In this document: positions 1-6,603 of the stretch, in pieces
Layout: the number at the start of each line of letters is the position of its first letter
Numbering within the stretch: position 1 is the stretch's first letter
Assembly (NCBI GenBank): GCA_003446295.1
Contig: DMBB01000401.1
Coordinates: 1-6,603 of the forward strand
Direction: 5' to 3'
DNA: 6,603 nucleotides
From: Erysipelotrichaceae bacterium
GTDB taxonomy: Bacteria; Bacillota_I; Bacilli_A; Erysipelotrichales; Erysipelotrichaceae
Position numbers and translations under genes: made by a program
Notes under the pieces: generated by a model
The model's input: the letters and a program-made list of their open reading frames with translations, nothing else
What the model was told of the DNA's origin: nothing
Databases searched by the model: none

Positions 1-2625
<2,625 letters not shown>

Positions 2626-2631
2626 ACATTT

Positions 2632-2638
2632 CTCCTTT
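2632..2638 (-). promoter_or_regulatory. Ribosome binding site deciding the celB start
   Basis: AAAGGAG on the minus strand, 6 bases before the ATG at 2625. It supports the 428-residue start over the upstream GTG at 2661. A second, out-of-frame ATG sits between site and start (GGAGAAATGTATG), as it also does in front of the regulator gene. Confidence 0.8.
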
Positions 2639-2652
2639 GAAGCCTTTGCTTC
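2639..2652 (-). other. Small hairpin in the celB leader
   Basis: GAAGC-AAAG-GCTTC forms a 5-bp stem with a 4-base loop, ending immediately next to the celB Shine-Dalgarno sequence. It could slightly modulate translation, or be chance at this size. There is no U-tract, so it is not a terminator. Confidence 0.35.
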
Positions 2653-2661
2653 TGTGACCAC

Positions 2662-2691
2662 ACTATAAAAAATATAGAGAGATTATTCTAA
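2662..2691 (-). promoter_or_regulatory. Possible weak promoter for celB-GH1
   Basis: In the 70-base gap between the regulator stop and the celB start there is a -10-like TATAGT (2662-2667) and a poor -35-like TTAGAA (2686-2691), spaced 18 bases. The weak -35 would suit an activator-dependent promoter, but the AT-rich gap makes chance matches easy. Without it, celB would be read through from the regulator transcript. Confidence 0.3.
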
Positions 2692-2726
2692 TTTCCTATT
2701 TCCCATCAGTTAGGAAATCGTTTCCT
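2691..2726. repeat. Overlapping inverted repeats upstream of celB, candidate operator
   Basis: Two perfect inverted repeats share an arm. ATTTCCTA (2691-2698) pairs with TAGGAAAT (2711-2718), with 12 bases between. AGGAAA (2712-2717) pairs with TTTCCT (2721-2726) around TCG. They cover the last codons and stop of the regulator gene. If the -10 at 2662-2667 is real, they lie about 50 and 64 bases before the start of transcription, a usual place for an activator site. In RNA the two hairpins exclude each other. A related sequence lies upstream of the regulator gene itself (4535-4544). Confidence 0.4.
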
Positions 2727-4477
2727 GCAAACTGATAGATATGTTCATAATCATTTCTTGAAAACACAAAGAAGGAAGCATTCGTATATTGTGCATCATG
2801 AAAAACAAACGGTGTTTCCAGGACAAAGTCAAACTGTTTGGAATGTCCTGCCGATATCAGCGGCACACAGAGATACAGACAGTTTTCTCCGGTTCTGATC
2901 ATCAGGTATTCCATAAGATGTTCGTTCACATATCCGATATCCGGACAGCCGATCTCTTTTTCTGCATACAGTTTTTCCAGCAGTATATGCATTGCGCTTT
3001 CCAGGGTTCCGCTGAGTGTTCCTTCATCGTGGACCGCAAAGTTCTGACGTCTGAATTTCCTCAGGGATCCCCTGATCTTTTCTATAGACTCATCACTGCA
3101 TAAACGGTCGATCAGTATTTCGTTCCTGCCGTAAGATTCCAGAGGGACTGTACTGATCACAAGACTGCTCTTGATCGGGGCATAGCTGAATTCATATGCA
3201 CTCTGTACTCCTGCAATATCCAGGCTTCTTCCGAAATGACGTTCGATCTTTTTGCAGATCACATCAGCGGTATTGCTGTTATCGTTCGTTACGATCACTG
3301 TTCTGATGCGCGGATATACAAGGCTTAACTGCAGGGCAAGTGTCAAAGACGCAGTATCCGTACTGTTAAGACGGACCTTTGCCATGGATTCAATGCAATA
3401 GCGGAATACGGATGAAAAATAGAACGGTACCGGAGCGTATGAAAAGACGGTCTTCCGGTTGTCCAGTACATAGTATTCCCGGTATTTCTTACGACGCAGG
3501 ATCGCACTGACTGTTCTGATCATCACTGCCCTGTCCTTCAGTTGATAACCGATCCTCTCCAGCAGGGACTCGGCTTTACGGACGATCGTGCTGCTCAGAG
3601 CTGCATATTCGTCATCTGCCGCTTCAAAGCCGTCCTTTCCGGCAAGCCTCCGGCTCAGCCAGAGATAATCATTCCTGTCCAGTTTTTGAAATTCCGGCAG
3701 TTTCTGTTCCAGAAAGTCCTTCAGAAATGCTGCAGTATCATCATCGTTTTCTGCCTGTTCATCCATACGGAATCCCTGGTCACAGCGATGCCAGCTCAAA
3801 GCAATATCTGCAGCAAAAGAACGGATCCCTTCCCCGCTCAGTTTCTGATGGATGATCTCTGCAAATTCCGGGATCAGAGGACACAGTACTTTCACCATAT
3901 CCCTGAAAGAAGAATCACCGGAAATAAAATAACTGTATTTTGTCTGCAGTACCGGATTGGAACGCTGAGTGTAAATACCGCTGATCAGATCACGGATCTG
4001 TGATTCTTCTGCCTTGATATAATATCTGTCCTTCTCTCTGTTCAGTCTGATACCGGTCTTGCTGTCGAGAAGGTAGTTCAGAGCCAGCAGATCTTTGCGC
4101 AGTACAGTAGTTGATACATATAGAAGATCTTCCAGTTCTTCATTGCTGTAGGTGTTTCCAAAGAGAAGTCCGAACAAGATCCAGATCACGCGCTCATTGC
4201 TGTTTTCCGGATAATCGAAGTCCATATTTTCTGCAAGCAGATCAAAGATCAGATCGGAATGAAGCTTCTGAATATCCTCTTCTGAAAAGCAGTAACCTTT
4301 CTTCACATCTGCTTTGATTCCAATTCCATATTCTTTGAAATAATCATTGATCTCACGAATATCACTGCGTACTGTTCTGCCGGTCACATTCAAAATGTCC
4401 GCGATTTCATGTCCTATGATATAGTCTGCCCTGTTCAACATCAGCAGCACCAGTTCTGTCTGTCTTCTGCTCAGCAT
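2696..4477 (-). CDS. LicR/MtlR-type PTS regulator (HTH-HTH-PRD-PRD-EIIB-EIIA-like) with apparently lost phosphorylation sites
   Basis: Multidomain transcription regulator, 593 residues, probably controlling the celB-GH1 genes directly downstream. Layout by eye: winged HTH (3-60, recognition region about 30-44); a second Mga-like HTH (99-158); PRD1 (about 185-285); PRD2 (about 300-390); EIIB-like domain (391-470); EIIA-like C-terminus (about 487-593). There is no RNA-binding CAT domain, so it should act on DNA like LicR or MtlR rather than as a BglG antiterminator. In the family, HPr, EIIB and EIIA phosphorylate His residues in the PRDs and a Cys in the EIIB-like domain. Here the matching positions look like Asp224 and Ser275 (PRD1), Ala381 (second PRD2 site) and Thr397 (EIIB Cys). 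The first PRD2 site, around 318-328, also has no His. The EIIA-like part ends early and has Pro-Leu (539-540) where Pro-His is usual. The start is the ATG at 4477, after AGGGAG; a TTG 7 codons upstream is less likely. Confidence 0.88.
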   Translation of the reverse strand: MLSRRQTELVLLMLNRADYIIGHEIADILNVTGRTVRSDIREINDYFKEYGIGIKADVKKGYCFSEEDIQKLHSDLIFDLLAENMDFDYPENSNERVIWILFGLLFGNTYSNEELEDLLYVSTTVLRKDLLALNYLLDSKTGIRLNREKDRYYIKAEESQIRDLISGIYTQRSNPVLQTKYSYFISGDSSFRDMVKVLCPLIPEFAEIIHQKLSGEGIRSFAADIALSWHRCDQGFRMDEQAENDDDTAAFLKDFLEQKLPEFQKLDRNDYLWLSRRLAGKDGFEAADDEYAALSSTIVRKAESLLERIGYQLKDRAVMIRTVSAILRRKKYREYYVLDNRKTVFSYAPVPFYFSSVFRYCIESMAKVRLNSTDTASLTLALQLSLVYPRIRTVIVTNDNSNTADVICKKIERHFGRSLDIAGVQSAYEFSYAPIKSSLVISTVPLESYGRNEILIDRLCSDESIEKIRGSLRKFRRQNFAVHDEGTLSGTLESAMHILLEKLYAEKEIGCPDIGYVNEHLMEYLMIRTGENCLYLCVPLISAGHSKQFDFVLETPFVFHDAQYTNASFFVFSRNDYEHIYQFAGNDFLTDGK

Positions 4478-4482
4478 ACATT

Positions 4483-4488
4483 CTCCCT
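4483..4488 (-). promoter_or_regulatory. Ribosome binding site deciding the regulator start
   Basis: AGGGAG lies 5 bases before the ATG at 4477. The alternative TTG at 4498 has no such site, so the shorter 593-residue form is preferred. Confidence 0.7.
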
Positions 4489-4504
4489 GCAGCCACAAAC
4501 ACGC

Positions 4505-4535
4505 TGCATAACGTATTACATTACTTAAGTTCCAA
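4505..4535 (-). promoter_or_regulatory. Possible promoter of the regulator operon
   Basis: TTGGAA (4530-4535) as -35 and TATGCA (4505-4510) as -10, 19 bases apart (TTATGC at 18 is an alternative). Both are imperfect. It lies 27 bases before the regulator start, and the candidate regulatory site at 4535-4548 abuts the -35. Confidence 0.25.
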
Positions 4536-4548
4536 GGAATCGTTCACA
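4535..4548 (-). promoter_or_regulatory. cre-like site / candidate operator upstream of the regulator
   Basis: TGTGAACGATTCCT fits the CcpA catabolite-responsive consensus TGWNANCGNTNWCA except at the last base and one W position. It would touch the -35 of the possible promoter, which fits glucose repression of a beta-glucoside operon. The same bases contain AACGATTCCT, nearly repeated before celB (AACGATTTCCT, 2712-2722), so it may instead be the operator of the operon's own regulator. The two readings compete. Confidence 0.35.
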
Positions 4549-4877
4549 GTTTTTCTGATTTGATTTTATGACAGGATCACTGATTTCAGCACATGACTAA
4601 TACGATCTGTCCACCTGCTTTTCTTCCCCATTCTGCATGGCGTCCTGATTGTACATACTCACGATTTTTTAAGGGTTGCATTGTTTTATGATGTTCTTGC
4701 ATTGATCAACAGGGATGGCCATTCGGGTAATCCGTACTGATTCTTTCTAAAGAAAAGCAATTTGATGACAACCTTTTTACCAGGTAATATAATGCATGAT
4801 CCAGCATATCGATTCACGTGTTGCATAGATGAATTATTGATAAAACCAAATATAATTAGTATATCAATATCCGAATT

Positions 4878-5061
4878 TCATAGCTGTAAATGAAAGGGAA
4901 ACAGTACACTCATATACCAAGTTCCATATTTTCCCATATATTTATGCAGTTCGTACCAATTGTGCCTATCCAATGTTTTGGTTGTTACGGTGTTTTATCA
5001 TATTCTTACATTGGCAAATATAAAAGGTATAGTGGTAGTAACCACAAACAGAGCAATTCAA
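4878..5061 (-). pseudogene. Possible remnant of a four-cysteine (zinc-ribbon-like) protein, frameshifted
   Basis: Two minus-strand frames without starts look coding-like and would join by one frameshift. The first (5061 to the TAG at 4966-4968) encodes NCSVCGYYHYTFYICQCKN, a C-x2-C-x9-C-x-C arrangement resembling a zinc ribbon. The second (from about 4976 to the TGA at 4878-4880) encodes DRHNWYELHKYMGKYGTWY, rich in aromatic residues. The first lies just after the small ORF ending near 5058 and is in a different frame from it. I do not recognise the family. It may be a decayed tail of that small gene, the end of another gene, or chance in AT-rich DNA. The competing plus-strand frame at 4890-5078 has no ribosome site. 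Confidence 0.3.
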
Positions 5062-5114
5062 TCTCTCTTTTTTTCTAAATATGGATTAATTTGCTTAGGA
5101 AATTCAAGTTCTTT

Positions 5115-5246
5115 TTAAATTTGAACAATCGCTATATAAGCACCAGTTATAATATCAGGATGATTCTCATTGTACTTCTCTACGTCATAAAGTGCTACAG
5201 CCAAAGCCTTCTGTATCTCTTTCTTTGTATACAACCATTTACTCAT
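5115..5246 (-). CDS. Small hypothetical protein (43 residues), possibly truncated by an in-frame stop
   Basis: Not recognised. The ATG at 5246 follows AAGGAG (5255-5260) by 8 bases, one of the best ribosome sites in the window. The product begins MSKWLYTKKEIQKALAVALY and is predicted helical, with no membrane segment or signal peptide. It stops at a TAA (5115-5117) after IAIVQI. The same frame stays open for 18 more codons, KELEFPKQINPYLEKKRD, to a TGA at 5058-5060. A single C-to-T change (CAA to TAA) would explain this, giving an original protein of 62 residues. So it is either a real 43-residue protein or a recent pseudogene. It lies alone between sseB and the sugar operon, on the same strand as both. 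A -10-like TATAAT lies just upstream. Confidence 0.45.
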   Translation of the reverse strand: MSKWLYTKKEIQKALAVALYDVEKYNENHPDIITGAYIAIVQI

Positions 5247-5254
5247 CAGTATCA

Positions 5255-5281
5255 CTCCTTTCATATAATGTGATGATTATA
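5255..5281 (-). promoter_or_regulatory. Ribosome site and palindromic -10 region of the small ORF
   Basis: On the minus strand, TATAAT (5276-5281) is a perfect -10 match, and AAGGAG (5255-5260) is the ribosome site of the 43-codon ORF. No convincing -35 is seen at 16-19 bases. The -10 is one arm of a perfect inverted repeat, TATAAT-N6-ATTATA (5264-5281), which could be an operator overlapping the promoter. At this AT content chance is possible. Confidence 0.4.
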
Positions 5282-5505
5282 CTTTAACCCTTTTCTTTTT
5301 TGCTCTAAAACTCTTTTTTCAAAGAGAGCAATATCAACTCAAGACGCCCTCAGGCAGCAGCAATATCCTCTAATCCTATAATTCTCTCTGTTAACAAATA
5401 CTTGAAATGATTCACTAAATATATATTACCAAATGACTTTTTTACTGCCATCCTGAAAACTTCATATTGAAAATATAATCAGGTAATAACAGAATTGTTC
5501 AATTC
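5282..5505. other. AT-rich intergenic stretch with decayed-looking frames
   Basis: No credible gene. On the minus strand a frame from the ATG at 5449-5451 to the TGA at 5350-5352 encodes 33 residues (MAVKKSFGNIYLVNHFKYLL and on), without a ribosome site. The same frame continues past the stop as GRLELILLSLKKEF before a TAG, which looks like an eroded small gene. A perfect palindrome, GAATTG-TT-CAATTC, lies at 5492-5505, right after the U-tract of the terminator. Confidence 0.4.
5300..5331. repeat. Nested inverted repeat upstream of the small ORF
   Basis: Plus-strand TTGCTCT (5300-5306) pairs with AGAGCAA (5325-5331). Inside it, CTCTTT-TTTC-AAAGAG (5311-5326) forms a 6-bp hairpin; on the minus strand the loop is GAAA. 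Two bases are shared, so the two folds partly compete. No U-tract follows on either strand, so it is not an obvious terminator. Confidence 0.4.
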
Positions 5506-5537
5506 AAAAAAGAGTCTTTAATTGCTCACAGACCCTT
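5506..5537 (-). terminator. Rho-independent terminator downstream of sseB
   Basis: On the minus strand AAGGGTCT pairs with AGACTCTT (8 bp with one G-U pair, 12-base loop), and the run TTTTTT ends the structure at 5506. It lies about 150 bases after the sseB stop, after two other hairpins. The loop is larger than usual, but the stem followed directly by a U-tract is the classical form. Confidence 0.65.
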
Positions 5538-5544
5538 GTGTGTT

Positions 5545-5569
5545 GCATCTACTATGTATGTAGAGATGC
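5545..5569 (-). other. Hairpin in the sseB 3' tail
   Basis: GCATCT pairs with AGATGC, extended by CTA/TAG with one bulged base, around a 6-base loop. It is the middle of three consecutive hairpins between sseB and the U-tract. Confidence 0.45.
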
Positions 5570-5571
5570 TA

Positions 5572-5602
5572 AAGATCAGATTCTTTTTTATTGTCTGATC
5601 TT
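5572..5602 (-). other. 9-bp hairpin in the sseB 3' tail
   Basis: AAGATCAGA (5572-5580) and TCTGATCTT (5594-5602) are perfect complements around a 13-base AT-rich loop. Neither strand has a U-tract right after it, so alone it is not a terminator. It is the first of the three hairpins after sseB and begins 9 bases past the stop of the tiny ORF. Confidence 0.5.
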
Positions 5603-5611
5603 ACGTACTTG

Positions 5612-5695
5612 TTACAATTCCATTTTCACATTTGTAAAAATCTTTTTTATGGTTTCTTCCAAACTGGGTTTATCAAGATTTGTTTGTTTATTCAT
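5612..5695 (-). CDS. Tiny ORF overlapping the sseB stop (27 residues), doubtful
   Basis: Its ATG (5693-5695) overlaps the sseB stop in the arrangement ATGAATAA, an arrangement typical of translationally coupled genes. The product starts MNKQTNLDKPSLEETIKKIF, looks hydrophilic and helical, and ends at a TAA (5612-5614). It has no ribosome site of its own beyond sseB. It could be a small real protein, the left-over start of a deleted operon partner, or chance. I do not recognise it. Confidence 0.25.
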   Translation of the reverse strand: MNKQTNLDKPSLEETIKKIFTNVKMEL

Positions 5696-6575
5696 CGGTA
5701 AATACACCATTTTCAAACGATGCTCCTACCACTCGTAGAAATTTGAACATTTTCCTCGGAATAAATATCGATTCAGTAAACGGATCGACTTTAATTCCAG
5801 TAATTTCATCTGCATCATCCGCAAAATCCAAAACATCTATCATGGGTTTTTCTATTTTAGAGAACCCCTCACAAAATTCACCAATTTCTTCAGCCGAAGA
5901 AAACACAGGCAAATTACAGCTGTTATCATTAAGCAAGAAACCCAGTGTCAACTCATTTAGATCTTCATTCATCTGTATTGAAGTTTCATTTTTGTCGGTT
6001 CTGCAAGGTATCCAGACTTTGCTGTTTAAAAGTATCATACAAATTTTGTTAAAATTCATTTCAGTGGCATTTCTTTTAAATATACTGATTGCCTTTTTCA
6101 GTAATGTTCCATCTTGCGGAGTATCTGGAGTTAACGTATCTGTAGAGATGTAGTATTCCAAATCACCATCTTCATTGAAAATTGTTTCCATGTGTTCTCT
6201 TGTCAACATAAAATACTGTCCCCATGGATTGATTACCAGTCCGGCAAACCCATTTTCCAAACTGATTTTCAAAGTCCAGTCAATAGAATGTGATTTTGCA
6301 GTCCCAAATTCACACTTATCAAATTCAGCTTTAGAAGTAAAAACCAGGATCCATTTATTTCCTTCATCATCCGTGATTGTATTAAACTGTGACTGATGAT
6401 CTTCATTTGCATCTTCAGGAACAGAAAAGAGAATATGTCCCTCTTCATGCATCCTCTGCCGGACACTTTCAATAACTGCATTTAGATTCTCATCATTTTC
6501 ATCATCGTAATATTTAGTAATTGCATTCTCAATCAACACATTGTTTTCAATATATAAATCTTTATTCTCTTTCAT
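5688..6575 (-). CDS. SseB-domain protein with two SseB N-terminal-type domains
   Basis: 295-residue, acidic, soluble protein with no signal peptide or membrane segment. It appears to hold two copies of the SseB N-terminal fold. Copy 1 (about 11-135) carries the typical WILVFTSKAEF (75-85) and GLVINPWG (112-119). Copy 2 (about 158-280) carries LPVFSSAEEIGEF (222-234) and, more divergent, GIKVDPFTESIFIP (260-273). An acidic linker separates them. SseB was named in Escherichia coli for enhanced serine sensitivity. In Bacillota such proteins are common, but their biochemical role is not established, so I assign no reaction. The ATG at 6575 follows AGGAG by 10 bases, slightly long. The gene is clearly more AT-rich than the sugar operon, and its promoter lies beyond the window. 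The family assignment rests on motif recognition by eye. Confidence 0.8.
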   Translation of the reverse strand: MKENKDLYIENNVLIENAITKYYDDENDENLNAVIESVRQRMHEEGHILFSVPEDANEDHQSQFNTITDDEGNKWILVFTSKAEFDKCEFGTAKSHSIDWTLKISLENGFAGLVINPWGQYFMLTREHMETIFNEDGDLEYYISTDTLTPDTPQDGTLLKKAISIFKRNATEMNFNKICMILLNSKVWIPCRTDKNETSIQMNEDLNELTLGFLLNDNSCNLPVFSSAEEIGEFCEGFSKIEKPMIDVLDFADDADEITGIKVDPFTESIFIPRKMFKFLRVVGASFENGVFTDE

Positions 6576-6585
6576 TTTCTATATT

Positions 6586-6590
6586 CTCCT
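6586..6590 (-). promoter_or_regulatory. Ribosome binding site of the SseB-domain gene
   Basis: AGGAG, 10 bases before the ATG at 6575. The spacing is a little long, but no nearer in-frame start exists. Confidence 0.6.
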
Positions 6591-6603
6591 ATTTTGCTTA
6601 ACA

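Larger units (their letters stand above)
4499..4877. other. Gene-free AT-rich stretch upstream of the regulator operon
   Basis: Beyond the promoter-like elements near 4505-4548, I find no gene with a credible start and ribosome site on either strand. Short open frames exist on the minus strand: a stop-free run from the TGA at 4878-4880 to the TAA at 4686-4688 (63 codons, with the protein-like piece KNQYGLPEWPSLL), and a shorter run containing MQPLKNREYVQSGRH near 4682. None has a Shine-Dalgarno sequence. They could be decayed gene fragments or chance. A short inverted repeat, TTCTTT-CT-AAAGAA, lies at 4741-4754 and shows no sign of function. Confidence 0.5.

Noticed and set aside
3542..4003. 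Plus-strand open frame of 153 codons
   Set aside because: Antisense to the PRD region of the regulator, which is continuous and recognisable. No ribosome site.
4890..5078. Plus-strand open frame of 62 codons
   Set aside because: No Shine-Dalgarno sequence, low-complexity aromatic product. The minus-strand Cys-rich reading looks more protein-like.
5091..5273. Plus-strand open frame of 60 codons
   Set aside because: Antisense to the small minus-strand ORF that has a strong ribosome site; no site of its own.
5301..5311. GTTTTAGAGCA on the minus strand, like the start of a type II CRISPR repeat
   Set aside because: Only about 10 bases match, there is a single copy, and no spacer spacing, anti-repeat or cas gene is present.
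4815..5550. Direct repeat GTGTTGCAT near 4819 and 5540
   Set aside because: Nine bases only, with no flanking extension, mobile gene or target duplication; expected by chance in this composition.
5680..6153. Plus-strand open frame of 157 codons
   Set aside because: Antisense to the SseB-domain gene, which has family motifs and a ribosome site; the Ser- and Phe-rich product is typical of a shadow.

Overview
The window is bacterial, and all genes I accept lie on the minus strand. AGGAG-type ribosome sites, a PTS beta-glucoside operon and a multidomain PTS-type regulator point to a Bacillota (low-GC Gram-positive) host. A gut Erysipelotrichia-like bacterium would fit, but that placement is a guess; nothing in the window fixes the taxon.

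Right to left (the direction of transcription), the window holds: an SseB-domain protein (5688-6575); its probable tail, with a tiny overlapping ORF and three hairpins ending in a U-tract (5506-5695); an AT-rich, mostly gene-free stretch of about 1.0 kb (4499-5505); and a sugar operon. The AT-rich stretch contains one small ORF with a strong ribosome site that is cut by an in-frame TAA, plus fragments that look like decayed coding sequence, including a four-cysteine segment.

The operon runs: LicR/MtlR-type regulator (2696-4477), cellobiose-family PTS EIIC permease (1339-2625), GH1 6-phospho-beta-glucosidase (1-1339, its last residues beyond the window edge). The permease would import and phosphorylate a beta-glucoside such as cellobiose, together with EIIA and EIIB proteins not encoded here. 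The GH1 enzyme would then split the 6-phospho-beta-glucoside inside the cell. The permease stop and the GH1 start share one base (TAATG), so the two are probably translated together.

The points most worth a second look are: (i) the regulator keeps the whole HTH-HTH-PRD-PRD-EIIB-EIIA-like layout but, by my eye alignment, has lost the phosphorylatable His/Cys residues that normally connect it to the PTS; (ii) a near-identical motif, AACGATT(T)CCT, lies upstream of both the regulator and celB and is a candidate operator; (iii) the small interrupted ORF and Cys-rich remnants in the AT-rich stretch. I see no CRISPR array, tRNA, rRNA, insertion sequence or recognised defence system.
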